Positions 1-11,770 of a stretch of 64,000 nt of DNA are shown piece by piece (positions within the stretch are counted from its first letter, which is position 1; every line of letters starts with the position of its first letter). Made by a program: the position numbers and the translations under genes. The stretch lies in assembly GCA_029204225.1 (NCBI GenBank), contig CM055109.1, positions 33,733,167 to 33,797,166 of the forward strand, in the 5' to 3' direction. The notes beneath the pieces were generated by a model, which saw only the letters and a list, made by a program, of their open reading frames with translations, was not told where the DNA came from and made no database searches. The stretch is from Diphasiastrum complanatum. Lineage: Eukaryota > Streptophyta > Lycopodiopsida > Lycopodiales > Lycopodiaceae.

Positions 1-1443
1 TCTCAAGGAAGTTGGTAAGTGTACTTCATCAAGTGAGGCTTGGGAAGTTTTATGAGTTGAAGTCTACATCAAGGTACTAACCCTTAGGAGGCAAACCTTT
101 CAATGTATGAAAAAGAAAGGATGGTGCTCATGCTTTTGTTTTGAGGGTTAAGGCATTCAATGATGAGTTAGCATGTATTGATGAAAGCATTAAGGAGGTA
201 GAGCTTGTTCAAGTTGTTTTTAATGGCTTGTTGGATGAATATGATAATCTTGTTCAAAGTTTTGCTATTCAAAAGACTTTGCCAACTACAGTGAATTTGC
301 AAGAGATCTTGGTGAATGAGGAGTTTAGGCTTCTATCAAGAGGATGATTCACTTCCATTTCTCAAATTGGAGAGGAGGAGGCTATGTTCTCAAAAGGCAA
401 GTTCAAGGGAAAAGGAAAAGGCAAGTGGTCTAAAGGGCAAGATCAAGGTGAGGCTTTTACTTTTGTTGGCAAGAAGAAGGATAGATCTAAGCTAAAATAT
501 TTCTATTATGGAGTCAAAGGAATTTTGCTAGTGAGTGCTTGAAGAAAAAGAGAGATCAAGGTGATAAGCAAGGTAATATAGGATGGTGTTGGTGATCAAA
601 ACTTAAATGATGATACTTTTGTGATGTCTTCATGTTTGGTTGTTAATGATGGAGATATTGATCCTTGGTGGATTGATAGTGGAACAAGCTCACACATGAC
701 CTTTCAAAAAGAGTATTTTTCATCTTTGTTGGCATATGAAGGTGACAAGAGGGTGATCTTGATGGTGATTGTGAAATCAAAGGGATTGGCACAATTCTTA
801 TTTGTCTCTCTATAAATAGGAATGTTCATTTGAAGAATGTTTCGTTCATTCCATCTATTATTAAGAACCTTCTTAGTGTGAGTCAAATGCTTGACAAGAG
901 ATTCAAAGTAGAGTTTGATGGTGTTGCCTATTTGATCAAGAAGGAGGATGAATTGATTGCAAAAGGGAAGAGGCAAGGTAGGTTGTTCAAACTTGATGCT
1001 TGTCTTGTTGCTAACCAAGTACGACAACGAAGCATTTGTCAATGCAAGAGGTATGGCACAATGGGGCATCTCAACTACAAGTCATTGGAGGTGATGGCAA
1101 AGAGGCAAGTTGTTTTTTGTCTTCCCGATTCTTTAACAAGCTTGAATCATATTTGTGAGCAATGTGCTTTATCAAAGTCACATAGGTTGCCTTACAAGAG
1201 ATCTACATCAATGTCAAGCAGACCTTTTCAATTTGTGCATTCGGATATTCATGGTATTACTACAATTAGCTATGGAGGTGCTAAGATGTATGTGACTTTT
1301 ATTGATGATTTTAGTAGATTTTGTTGGGTATATCTACTAAAGAGCAAGGATGAAGTATATGATGTCTTTGTCAAGTTCAAGATTGCAAGAGAGGTCCAAT
1401 TCTCTACCAAGATCAAGTTCTTGAGGAGTGACAATGGTGGTGA
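1..1443 (+). pseudogene. Copia gag-protease-integrase fragment (mosaic copy 1, piece 1)
   Basis: This is the broken 5' half of a Ty1/copia polyprotein. Gag UBN2-type sequence (VKAFNDELACIDESIKE) lies near 141-347. It is followed by a Lys/Gly-rich stretch and a zinc knuckle near 500-540 in which the first cysteines read as Tyr and the frame shifts. The protease motif WWIDSGTSSHMT is near 670-700. The integrase HHCC region (CEQCALSKSHR) and core (HSDIHG, FIDDFSRF, LRSDNGGE) run from about 1060 to 1440. Several stops and frame changes separate these blocks, so no complete product can be made. The fragment is open at the left window edge. It stops abruptly after the integrase SDNGGE motif, where gypsy sequence begins in another frame. 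The closest gag relatives in the window are the copy at 53831 and the gag at 13792-14544. Confidence 0.85.
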
Positions 1444-2657
1444 GAATAAATTCGGAAAAATGCCAAATATGGGTTTCCCATGGAGTTATGCTTGGGCACG
1501 TGATATCGAGACATGGCATTGCCACAGATTATTTTAAAATCAAGGTTATTGTGGAATTGCCACCGCCAACAACAATTCGTGGAGTTTATGTGTTTATGGG
1601 TCATGCGAACTACTATCAAAGTTTTATTATCATTTTTGCGGATTTAGCACGAACTATATACAAACTAACTATTGTTTCTATTTGGACAGTAGAGGCGTTA
1701 GAAGCCTTTGAAAAATTAAAAAAAGCATTAACTTCAGCACCAATAGTGCGTTCTCCATGGACGGTTGAATTTCATGTTCACACGGATGCCTCAAAATATG
1801 CTATTGGATCAGTTTTGATGCAGCCAGTTGATTATAAGAAAGACTATCCTATACGATTTGCAAGCATACAACTTACAAATCCGGAGAAGAACTATTCAAC
1901 AACAGAACGTGAAACGTTAGGCATGATTTTTTCTGTTTGGAAATTTCGTCACTATCTCATGGAAATGCACTTTGCATTTTATATAGATCACCAGCCGTTG
2001 CTTTATTTGGTAGACACGACATGCAATACTGGACGTATTGCAAGATGGTTATTGTTATTGACTGAATTTGACTTTCAAAGTGTGGTTCAAAAGGGGAAGC
2101 AACATTATCTAGCCGATCACGTTTCGTGAATTGAATCCACACCAATTAATACTGAAGTGGATGATGAATTACCAGATGCTGCATTGTTCTATGTAGAAGC
2201 AGTACCTGAGTGGGCAGCGGATATTGCTGAGTACCTGATGCTAGGACAACTGAATGACTCTTTGACAAAAGTACAGAAAAGGTAATTGATTCATAAGGCT
2301 CAACCTTATCAATTGATTGCAGGACAATTATATCGTCGTGGATCAGACGATATTCTATGTAGATTTGTTTTACCGCATGAAATCCCAGATTTAATCATGT
2401 TTTCACATGATGGCATGGGCGGAGGACACTTCTCTACATATATTATTGTTCACAAACTTTTGCAATCAGGATGTTGGTGGCCTACGCTTCATATGGACAC
2501 AAAAACTTATATTCAGACATGTGATGTTTGCCAGTGAGCATGACGGCCTACTAGACAGAACTATGAATCCTTGCATCCGGTTTTATCACAAGCACCGTTT
2601 GAAAAATGGGGACTGGATTATGTTGGTCCTATTCATCCTGTCACGCAAGGATCTTAG
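1444..2657 (+). pseudogene. Gypsy RT end-RNaseH-integrase fragment (mosaic copy 1, piece 2)
   Basis: Ty3/gypsy pol sequence. The frame at 1428-2129 contains the RT thumb motif GHVISRHGIATD, then GHANYYQSF and an RNase H domain (HTDASKYAIGSVLMQ, TTERETLGMIFSVWKFRHYL, DHQPL). A second open stretch at 2286-2537 carries the integrase H2C2 zinc domain, ending WWPTLHMDTKTYIQTCDVCQ. The start of the integrase core (EKWGLDYVGPIHPV) follows in a different frame near 2595-2640. A stop and frame breaks separate the pieces. The fragment joins copia integrase upstream at about 1443 and is cut downstream by the LTR of the minus-strand copia element. Only the C-terminal RT, RNase H and N-terminal INT are present, so this is a captured or recombined fragment and not a complete element. 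Confidence 0.85.
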
Positions 2658-2997
2658 TGTCAAGGATCTTACTGGCAGTATAGTTAGCTAATTTGCAAGC
2701 AATCTGACATCAATCAGATAAACAGTAAAGAGAGATCACACACCAACCCAAGAGAACACTTCTGAACTATATTTACAAAAGAGATCGAAAGAATTATATA
2801 CACAATCTAATTTTTGTGGGGTACTGCTGCATGGCAGTTTGGTCCCCGTTACGGGACGCATGTCCCAACTTACACTACGTGTACTATCAAACTGACACAC
2901 ATGCATACTATCACAAAGGCAGTAAAAAACTCGAAATCACTGCTAAACATGGAAAGTCATGAACTATGAGAGAAACTCGGGCTTACTTATTCTAACA
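2658..2997 (-). repeat. LTR of the truncated minus-strand copia element
   Basis: Read on the minus strand, the sequence starts TGTTAGAATAAG immediately after a polypurine tract (GCTTAAGGGAG, about 2998-3008) that follows the end of the RNase H reading frame. That is the expected place of a 3' LTR. The left boundary is inferred: it is the first TG-starting point (TGTCAAGG) after the gypsy integrase sequence ends. An 11-bp direct repeat, CAAGGATCTTA, occurs at 2646-2656 and 2661-2671 across this junction. No second LTR exists in the copy, so the boundary cannot be confirmed by comparing paired LTRs. The same structure is present at about 56713-57052. Confidence 0.55.
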
Positions 2998-3011
2998 CTC
3001 TCCCTTAAGCC

Positions 3012-4454
3012 CTAGTTTATATTTCTTACAAAGAGCTTTTTTCTAAAAAACTCAAACTTATCAGTACTTAAAGGTTTAGTGAATATATCGGCTAACTGAT
3101 TCTCTGTCTTACAATGCACTACGTCTATTTCATTAGATAATAACTTCTCTCTAACGACATGATACTTAATTTCTATATGCTTCATGCGTGCATGAAATAC
3201 AGGATTTTTAGCTAGCTGTATAGCACTCTGACTGTCACATTTGATCACAATAGGTTTATTCTGCGGAATTCCAATGTCTTCTAATATTCTTCTAAGCCAA
3301 ACTGCTTCCTGCATAGCGGAACATAGTGCTTTGTATTCTGCTTCTGTAGTAGAAAGAGCAACTGTGACTTGTTTATTACTTGACCAAGAAAATACACCAT
3401 TACCAACATGAAATATATAACCTGTGGTAGATCTCATGTCATCAATACAGCCTGCCCAATCTGAATCAACAAAGCCCTGTAAAACTAGTAAAGTATGCTG
3501 CCTCTCATACAGCAATCCATGGGTTAACGTGCCCTTCACATAACGAAGAATTATCTTTGTTGCTTTCCAATGAATATCTCTAGGAGTAGCCATGAATTGA
3601 CTTACAACGCTTACAACATAACTTATGTCAGGACAAGTTGTTGTGAGATAAATCAGCGAACCAACTAATTGACGAAATAAAGTGGCATCAACTAGTGCAC
3701 TCTCATCCTGGTTAGATAGTTTCTTATCAACCTCCACAGGTGTGGATACTAGCTTGCTGTCGCACATTTTGAAATGCTTCAAAATCTCATTCACGTACTT
3801 TGTTTGTGTTAGTGTGATGCTATTGCAACCTTGCCATACTTCCACTCCCGAATAGTAGTGCATCAATCCAAGATCAGTCATATCAAAACTAAAGAATAAG
3901 TCTTTCTTGATTGCGCCAATCAAATCATCATCATTTCTTGTGATTATGAGGTCATCTACGTACAACACAATCAGTGTGATGCTTGAATCACAAGCAAAGT
4001 AGTAAAGATTGAAATATGAAGAAGTGCGTATCAAACCTCTAGAAAGGAGATGCTCATCAATTTTCAATCCATACAAGGCTTTCTTCAGCTTGCACACTTT
4101 GTCTTCCATGCCATGTATCACAAAGCCACTAGGTTGCTCCATGTACATTTCTTCGTCAAGCTTACCATTCAGGAATGTGGACTTTACGTCCATCTGATGT
4201 AGATTCCATCCAAATAGTGCAGCCAGAGTAATTACCGTGCAAAGTGTATTCCACTTGGCCACAGGAGCGAAGGTCTCTTCGTAGTCACTGCCCTTACTTT
4301 GTGCATAGCACCTTGCTTTGTGTTTTGCAATAGTTCCATCGGCATTGTACTTTGTCCTGTATACCCATTTGTTGCCAATGGGTCTTTTGCCCTTTGGAAG
4401 ATCCAGTATCTCCCATGTGTCATGGTGTTTGATGGAATCAATCCCCTCCTGCAT
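3012..4454 (-). CDS. Copia reverse transcriptase-RNase H open frame (mosaic copy 1)
   Basis: An intact 480-codon frame with the C-terminal half of a copia polyprotein. It starts inside the RT entry motif (AMQEGIDSI..DTWEILDLP). RT motifs follow (KHKARCYAQSKG, YEETFAPVA, QMDVKSTFLNG, YGLK), with the catalytic YVDD at 3951-3962. The RNase H domain follows (DSDWAGCIDD, STTEAEYKAL, CDSQSAIQLAKNPVFHARMKHIE), ending with the usual ADIFTKPL. The frame is not a natural gene start. It is the downstream part of a polyprotein interrupted by one in-frame TAG at about 4473-4475. The same nonsense codon occurs in the second copy near 58528, so it predates the duplication. The second copy's frame is broken further by one-base changes near 57475 and 57733. 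Confidence 0.85.
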   Translation of the reverse strand: MQEGIDSIKHHDTWEILDLPKGKRPIGNKWVYRTKYNADGTIAKHKARCYAQSKGSDYEETFAPVAKWNTLCTVITLAALFGWNLHQMDVKSTFLNGKLDEEMYMEQPSGFVIHGMEDKVCKLKKALYGLKIDEHLLSRGLIRTSSYFNLYYFACDSSITLIVLYVDDLIITRNDDDLIGAIKKDLFFSFDMTDLGLMHYYSGVEVWQGCNSITLTQTKYVNEILKHFKMCDSKLVSTPVEVDKKLSNQDESALVDATLFRQLVGSLIYLTTTCPDISYVVSVVSQFMATPRDIHWKATKIILRYVKGTLTHGLLYERQHTLLVLQGFVDSDWAGCIDDMRSTTGYIFHVGNGVFSWSSNKQVTVALSTTEAEYKALCSAMQEAVWLRRILEDIGIPQNKPIVIKCDSQSAIQLAKNPVFHARMKHIEIKYHVVREKLLSNEIDVVHCKTENQLADIFTKPLSTDKFEFFRKKLFVRNIN

Positions 4455-4472
4455 TGCTTTTTGCCATATGTC

Positions 4473-6185
4473 CTAATTTTTGGCCTCCTCAAAGCAAGAG
4501 GGTTCAGTAGATGAAATAGTGTCACTCATACGTGCAAGCTTTACCTTAAACTTGTCAGGTTCCTTGCTCCCTCTTGTGGAATGCCACAACTCTCCCTCCT
4601 TGTTAGGCTCGGCAATTTTCCCTTCCTTGTCACTCATGATTTTAGTATACCATTTGGGTAACTTACATTGAGGTGATCCTGCTACGAGGTGAATAGGAAT
4701 CCCATGGTGCATCTTGCTCCTTCCTTTTATCACCTGCTACCTCAGTCTTTTTCGATCCAATAGATTTGTTTCTCACTCTCCATCTCGTCACTATGGTGGG
4801 AGGAGTACCACGTCCCTCATCATCATCATAATGATCTTCCTGTGGTGGTAGAACTACTTCATCCTCTTTGAGAAGCTTGCATAGCTCATCATTATTCTTT
4901 TCTTCATCCCCAAATCTATGGATTTCATCAAATAAGACATCACAGCTTATGTGCACATGTAGCCCCTCTGGATCATAACATCTATATCCCTTGGTTTGTT
5001 CATCATATCCTATAAAAATGCACTTCAAGGCCTTTACCTGCATTTTGGCTCTCTCGCTCTTAGGTATGTGAACATACACTCGACATCCAAACACTCACAA
5101 CCCATCCATCTTAGGCTTCTTAATAGTGAATGCCTCCTCGGGTGTGCGATTATGTACAACAACTGTAGGGCTTCTATTTTGCAAGAACACAGCAGTTTTG
5201 ACAGCTTCTTCCCATAAAGAATCAGTATGTGTCATCATTGCCCTAGCTGCTTCGACAATGGTACGATTCTTTCGTTCAGCTACCCCATTTTGTTGAGGTG
5301 TATCAACCTGCGCAAACTCCTGTTTAATGCCATGCTCCTTGCAAAAATCAATAAAATTTGTGGAACGATACTAACCACCACGATCTGCCCTGAGTACCTT
5401 GATCTTAGCACCTGATTGATTTTCAGCCAATGCTTTGAAGCTTTTGAAGCATCCAAATGTGGCAGACTTCTACTTAACGGTGTAGATCCAGGTCTTTTGT
5501 GAGTAATCATCAATGAAGGTTAGCAAATAAAATGCTTTACCAATAGACATTACCTTCATTGGCTCACATAGGTCAGAGTGTATCAACTCAAGCACTCGTT
5601 TTGCTCTTGTTGCTCCTTCCTTGTTGAACTTCTTCATGTGTAACTTGCCTAGCACGCACTCCTTGCAAATGGACTCTTCCTTGTCATCCAAACTGGGTAG
5701 ACTTGTTAGCATCTTGAGCTTACAAAGCAGCCTCAAGCTCTTGAAGTTCAAATGCCCCATACGTCTATGCCATAAATCACTTTGTGATATAGATGTAGAT
5801 GTTAACACATTGCACTTCGTAACAACAACATTTAACTTGTACAAACCACAAGTTTTGTGCCTAAAGCCATCAGCAATCACCTTGAAACCCTATTTCACAT
5901 CCTTGATCTGGCATTTCTTGTCGTTGAACTCCACCTTCAACTTATGATCTGTCATTGTACCAACATATAAAAGACTCTTCTGAAGGCCAGGAACATACAA
6001 CACATTTCAATTACCTTCACATGTCCATCAGGTTATTGAATAGGCACTTCACCAACTCCATGAATTTGGCACTCGTCGTCGTTCGCCTGCGCAACTCTTT
6101 CTCCATCATCAGTAAGCTCCAGATTTTTAAACCATGATTTGTTGCCAGTCATGTATCTTGTTGCTCCTGAGTACACATACCAATG
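4473..6185 (-). pseudogene. Copia protease-integrase remnant of the same minus-strand element
   Basis: Continues the 3012-4454 element upstream. Reading leftward from 6185: protease active-site region WYVYSGATRYMTGNKSWF (the usual Asp of DSGA reads Tyr), then GAG_pre-integrase (LWHRRMGHLNFKSLR), zinc cysteines (CKECVLGKLH) and the integrase core start (LIHSDLCEPM, FIDDYSQKTW) at 5470-5880. The integrase C-terminal domain (GCRVYVHIPKSER..KCIFIGY) is at 4663-5094, and the pre-RT linker runs to 4473. There are multiple stops and frame changes. The element is truncated in protease at about 6185, where plus-strand gypsy sequence starts, so gag and the 5' LTR are missing. Confidence 0.8.
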
Positions 6186-6194
6186 TGTATGATC

Positions 6195-7335
6195 AATGGA
6201 ATGTTGCGATGCTAATGTTGTCGCGAAGCTTTATGCTAAAGAGTTGAAGTATGAGTTCTTTAAGAAAGAACTGTTGTATCTGGGTCATGTCATATCCTGG
6301 AAGTGAATTATGACTGACCGGAAAGATTAAAACGGTTCTGGATTGGCTAATTCCTAAAACAAGAAGGGAACTTAAATCTTTTTTGGGGTTTACTATTTTC
6401 TTCCATAGATTCATCATGGATTATTCGAGGATTGCTGCACCTCGCAACGATTTGTTGAAGGGGATAATTACTCGAAAGGGGAGTCCACCTCTCATGTGGA
6501 ATGAGACATTAGATGCAAGTTTTAATAAACTTAAGGAACTAATTGTCTCAGCACCAGTGTTGATCATAGTGGATCCTTATTTGGTTACAGTGGATGCTAG
6601 TGATTATGTGTTTGGTGCAGTTCTTCAAAAAGAGGGGAGGCCAGTTGCTTTTGAGAGTAAGAAATTATCTGATGCAAAGACTAGGTATACGACCCAAGAA
6701 AAAGAACTTTTGCGGTTGTGCATGCGTTGAAGATGTGGAGACACTATTTATGTTAGTCAATCTATAGTAAGTCAGATCACCAACCATTAAAATATTTTTG
6801 TAATCCGAAAGCAAAAGGCTTGATGGGCTGAACTGATGCAAGAATTCAACTTTGATTTGAGATATATAAAATGATCGTCAAATCAAGTGGCAGACGCCTT
6901 AAGTCGGATTGGAGAGATGAATGAGTTTTTGTTCACTTAGGTCACTACTAATTTCTATCTTTCATTTTGAGGTCTTTATGAACAAGATCCTCACTTCGGA
7001 CCTAAATGGCAAACGATTTTAAATGGCTCTCAATCGGTTACTGATTTGCAAGGTGACCAGTTGGTTGTGAAAGATACGAAGGTAGTGGATGATTTTCCCA
7101 TTCCATTCGGAATGAGATCGGAATGAGATTTTGTTCCGAAAGGGAAAAGTGTGTGTACCAGGAATGGATGCGTTAAAAAAGAAAATTTTATTTGAATGTC
7201 ATGATGCACCTTGTGCTAGGTATCCAGGTATACATTGTACACTAAATTTGGTACGAAGAGACTTCTTTTGTCCAAAGTTGAAACCTTTCGTAGGATCTTA
7301 TGTGTTGAACTGTGATCAGTGCCAATGTACCAAAC
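6195..7335 (+). pseudogene. Second gypsy RT-RNaseH-integrase fragment (mosaic piece 4)
   Basis: Ty3/gypsy pol remnant. RT motifs (AKELKYEFFKKELLYLGHVIS) lie near 6225-6300. RNase H is at 6383-6730 (GFTIFFHRFIMDYS, TVDASDYVFGAVLQKEGRPVAFESKKLS, YTTQEKELL). After a broken interval, the integrase H2C2 zinc domain runs from 7131 to about 7335 (CHDAPCARYPGIHCTL, LNCDQCQCTKP). It is a different gypsy sequence from the fragment at 1444-2657, because the RNase H regions are clearly different sequences. It is joined on the left to the truncated minus-strand copia and on the right, in frame, to copia integrase. Confidence 0.8.
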
Positions 7336-7715
7336 CTTTTTTATCAACTTTAAAAGTTTTTGGATGTATTGCTTATGCGCAGATTCCTCATGATCTCAAA
7401 AAGAAGCTCGACTTCCAAAGTATCAAGTGTATTTTCATCAACTACACTACTGCAGATCAAGCTTACAAGTTGTTCGATCCTATCGAGGTGAAGATATTTG
7501 CTAGCCGGGATGTCATCTTCATCGAAGATCAGTTTATCAACCTCAAGGGAAAAGGCAAAGCCCATGTAGCTGACTTGTCTGACTCGTCCGACATATTGAA
7601 CTTCAAGGTTCCTCGGTCGACTATTCTCATTGAAGGTCCAAGCTCATCTACTTTCAACGAACAACATATCAATGGCAAATCCGAATCATTTACAGCTATT
7701 TTGTTTTCATATTGA
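7131..7715 (+). pseudogene. In-frame gypsy-integrase/copia-integrase chimeric frame
   Basis: One open frame of 194 codons. Residues 1 to about 70 are a gypsy integrase zinc domain ending CDQCQCTKPF. Residues from about 72 onward are the copia integrase C-terminal domain (LKVFGCIAYAQIPHDLKKKLD, KCIFINYTTADQAYKLFDP, FASRDVIFIEDQF). The switch between two superfamilies happens within a few codons near 7335 without breaking the frame. The catalytic integrase core is absent, so no working enzyme is expected. The frame could be an accident of a recent deletion or template switch, and nothing in the sequence indicates that it is expressed. Confidence 0.7.
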
Positions 7716-7965
7716 ATCAATACTATCTTCTTATTGCGTTCAAATTCATATTAGAATGTAAGCGTTTTTGTAGTTCTTCGTGACAGATTATTTGTTTAAT
7801 AATTCAATGTTTAATGTTTGGCTACGTAATCACTGTAGTACTAATGATCTTAAGATAAGTTACTATAAGATTGAACATGATTCTCTTACCATTGTTTTGT
7901 TAATAATTGACAGGCATAGTCATGCATAGACAAATAGGAAGATAGTTTATTCAGCGCATATAGGT
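7716..7965. other. AT-rich spacer between two copia fragments
   Basis: No coding similarity seen. It separates the chimeric frame from the next copia fragment. Both neighbours carry the same integrase-tail region, so this is probably old insertion or UTR sequence. Confidence 0.4.
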
Positions 7966-9953
7966 GTTTTGATCCTGTAATGAACAAGATTCACATAAGC
8001 AAAGATGTGATCTTTGATGAGACACATAGGTATGAAGGTGAAGACCATTTAAGTGATGAAAGCATCAAAAGACTTCCCACAGTCTTGGAAGAAGAAAATG
8101 AAGAGGACACTCCACAGGATGATGCACATGAAGACGAAGATCGAGAGGGTGATTATGAGAAGACACCACATATCCAAGAGCCTAGGGAAAGGTACTTTCC
8201 GATAAGAGCAGCAAAGGAGAAACCGGTTGGAAGTAAGAGACATTACTTGGACACTCCTCGGGACACATACTCTCCAGGAAGTGTATCACCTGAGTCTAAG
8301 ATACCAAAATGGTATGAAAAGATCATGAAGGACACAAAGCTAAATCAACTAGGATCTAGCACACAAGAAGAAGTGAGAAGATCAAAGAAAGTCTACCAAT
8401 TGCTATCATGTGAACTATGCCCTAATGAGTGACATTTTGAAGTGTCGAGAGCCATCAACCTTTGATGAGGCAAAAGATCACAAAGAGTGGCAAAGGGCAA
8501 TGGAAGAGGAGATGGAGTCCATCCACAGGCATGATACATGGGAGTTACTTGATCTACTACTTGGAAAGAAACCCGTTGACAACAAATGGGTATTTAGAAC
8601 AAAGTTTCATGTGGATGGCACGATAGCAAAGCATAAGGCACGCCTAGTAGTGAAGGGCTACGAGCAAAATAAAGGAATTGACTATGAAGAGACATTTGCT
8701 CCACTGGCTAAGTCGACTACGCTACGCTTATCATTGCCTTAGCATCTCATTTCGGGTGGAAGATCCATCAAATGGATGTGAAGTCCGCATTTTGAATGGT
8801 GACTTAGAGGAAGAAGTTTACATGGTCCAACCACAGGGCTTTATGGCAAAGAGACAAGAACATAAGGTGTGCAAGCTACACAAAGCACTTTATGGCCTTA
8901 AGCAATGCCACGCACATGGCATGGACGCATTGACAATTACTTTCTTTCTCATGAGTTTGTAAGAACAAATTCAAATCCAAATATTTATGTTCTTATAAAT
9001 GAAGATAGCATTGCCTTGATTGTACTTTATGTTGATGATATTATTATCACGGGCAATGATGAGAATCTCATTCATTCTATCAAAGCCAATTTATGCAAGC
9101 AATTTGAGATGACAGATTTAGATCTTATGCACTATTGCTTGGGTGTCGAAGTATGGCAAACTGACAGTGATATCAGGTTGTGTCAAAACAAGCATGTGCG
9201 TGAGATATTAGAGAGATTTCGCATGACAGAGTGTAAACCTTCCATCACCCCTTGCGAAGCTAGTAAGAAATTATCTTGTGTTGATGATAGTGCACATGTT
9301 GATGCTACTTTATTTCGTCAGCCAGTTGGGAGTTTGATATATCTTCCGGCTACACATCCTGATATCTGTTATGCTGTAAGTCTGATTAGCCAATTCATGT
9401 CATCACCCACTATGGATCATTGGAAAGCTGTGAAAAGGATTTTTAGGTATGTAAAAGGTACACCTAACCTTGGCCTACTCTACAAAAGACAAAGTGCTTT
9501 ACCTAAGTTGCAAGGTTATGTTGACGCTGATTGGGCAGGAAATGTAGATGATAGAAAGTCAACAACAGATTATGCCTTCAATTTTGGTAGCGGTTGTTTT
9601 TCATGGTCTAGCAAGAAGCAAGACACCATTTCTCTTTCTTCTACAGAAGCTGAATATAAAGTGTTAAGTTCTGCTACTCAAGAAGCTATTTGGCTGCGTA
9701 AGTTGTTACGTGAAATTGGCATGAAGCAAGTGCATCCCACTGTTATTTTCTGTGACAGCCAGAGTGGAATTCAATTGGCTAAGAATCTTGTCTTTCACGC
9801 GAGAACAAAACATATTGAGGTAAAATATCACTTTGGATTTAAGTATTGCATAGTGTTTTACGTTGTTGCAAGTTGCTGATATATTTACGAAAGCTTTAAG
9901 TAAAGAGAAGTTTGAAACTTTTAGAGCCAAACTTGGCTTAGATCTGGTTATGT
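7966..9953 (+). pseudogene. Copia integrase tail-RT-RNase H pseudogene
   Basis: The 3' part of a copia polyprotein, with at least three frame changes. The integrase tail and acidic linker (KIHISKDVIFDETHRYEG, then an Asp/Glu-rich stretch) are at 7980-8432. RT begins at 8410-8742 ([47 protein letters not shown]). It shifts frame near 8740 and again near 8920, and continues at 8905-9879 with YVDD at 9028-9039. RNase H follows (DADWAGNVDDRKST, SSTEAEYKVL, CDSQSGIQLAKNLVFHARTKH). The end motif IFTKALSKEKFETF lies in a shifted frame near 9890-9930. It repeats the FDP..DVIF segment already present in the chimeric frame just upstream, so it is a separate copia fragment. Confidence 0.85.
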
Positions 9954-10036
9954 AAAAAGCCTTTATTTATGATACTATAATGGAGGTATGTTCCATGAAT
10001 AGAGTAAACTTTAAAATAAAGAGAGACGTTGATCAC

Positions 10037-10330
10037 TGAGGGAGAGAGTTAAAATAGCAATGATCGACTTATACCATGCTTTCTAATTTCGACAGCACCA
10101 CGTGTGCTCAGTTCTAGAATTATCGGTCCGTCTTTCTTTTACGAGCCCTTTGAGTGCTCTTAAGCAGCTTTATCCTTGTACTTGCTTATTAGTGTGAATA
10201 TACATTTTGTGGGAGAGCAATTCTGCTGTCTTGTCTTATTGCGCTTGACGTTGTACTATGGTGATTGATTCGGTCGGTTTTAAACTGTATTCTCAACTGC
10301 AAAGACACTTGAGGCTTGAGCATCTCATCA
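10037..10330 (+). repeat. Possible 3' LTR remnant after the copia fragment
   Basis: About 85 bp after the end of the RNase H frame there is a purine tract (GAGGGAGAGAG, about 10038-10048), followed by TTAAAATAGCAATGATC. This is the arrangement of a copia polypurine tract and LTR start. No partner LTR is in the window and the right end is not defined, so both boundaries are guesses. Confidence 0.3.
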
Positions 10331-11770
10331 CAATAACAAACACTTTGTGATAAAGCTAACTATTATTACTCAAATCAACCATAACCCATAGTGGCCGACA
10401 CCACATACTCACTTGAATCTTCATAACCCATGTATGTTGTTGTGCTCAAGCACAATTAAATGCTAACACCCAAGACATATACATCATTCCTTTGATTCAT
10501 ATATATAGAATCTCACGTCCATCATAGATGACCATTCAATGCATGCATATTATAATAGCCTAAAAAAAGTAAAATATTTACTTGTATAATCATCATTGTT
10601 GCCTAAGGCGTCATTCTAAACATCTATACAAAAGAGCTCATACTAGCCATAATTATGTTTATTGTTATTCCGATATCTTTGCTAACATACTGATTTTGTT
10701 TTCTTTGTGAGTGAGCAAGTGTTCATAAAAGTCTACGAAGTATCAGAATAGAACAACCAGTATAGCAAAATATTCACAAAATTATAAACCTCGGGGTTTA
10801 GAACACATAATAAGGTTTTAATCTAGCCATGGTAGTTTGAGAAACTCATTTTGAGATTGTCAAGCTTTACCACATAAGAGCCCCATATTGATACTCGATA
10901 GAAGTAACACATAAACCAAAAACTATTAAGTAAATCAGAACACAATTCGTGCTCACATTCCTTGATGGGGTAGATACCAAGAATCTCTTGATATAATTTC
11001 AATCACAATAACTGATTATTAAGATATTTATGGATGTTGTCATCATGCTACTTACTTAGAATGAACTATAATTAAAATTCAGTAGCTGAAGAATATTGAA
11101 TTTGAGGCAATTTTTTTGAAGAATGACAATCCTCCAATAACATAGAATATTGGAGAAAACTCCAAGGAGGTTTTTTCCCCCTCCTTTTTGTGTCTTCGGA
11201 TGGTGGACTCCCATCATATGATTTGATGGGCTGGTGGGCTAAACGTGCTCCCTTGAAGGGCTTTCCGGGTTAGTGTTTCTTTAAGATGTCGGGACTCGGA
11301 ATCATCTACAAGGCCGGTGAGTTGTCATTGTCACAACGTCACAAGACTCGCAACGGTGGACGGCAGGCTGACGCTGTCAAAAAATGCGGTTTCGATACTT
11401 CGAGTGCCTACCTTGTACGAGAAATTTCTAGTGTCATGTACTTTGTACGTTCGCATGATGAAGATTCAACTTGACTTCCAAAAAGTGTACACGTACACTG
11501 TATTCTTCATCAGAAGTGGGGAATAGGCTGAACACTGTATCTATGAACATGGTCGCTAACTCTGTAATGGAATTATTGGACATTATTCGTCACTTAAGAA
11601 ACGTAGCATACATCGGCAAGTGCCATGAAGCCTCCTATCAGGTTGAAATCCAAAGAGTCGCCTCTGTCGCCAGGTACACACACGAAAGCTATATAGCTCG
11701 CATTACATCATATCGTTCTTTGAGACCGTGTACTCCAAGACTAGTATAGATGTATGCATCAATCATCGAG
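10331..11770. other. Non-coding stretch, nothing recognised
   Basis: 10331-11150 is AT-rich with no coding or repeat structure I could identify. 11160-11770 looks somewhat richer in G and C and contains two short open frames (11286-11474, 11471-11749) with no recognisable family. I treat them as chance frames. Confidence 0.4.

Noticed and set aside
11286-11749. Two overlapping short genes
   Set aside because: No recognised domain, no supporting context, and lengths expected by chance.
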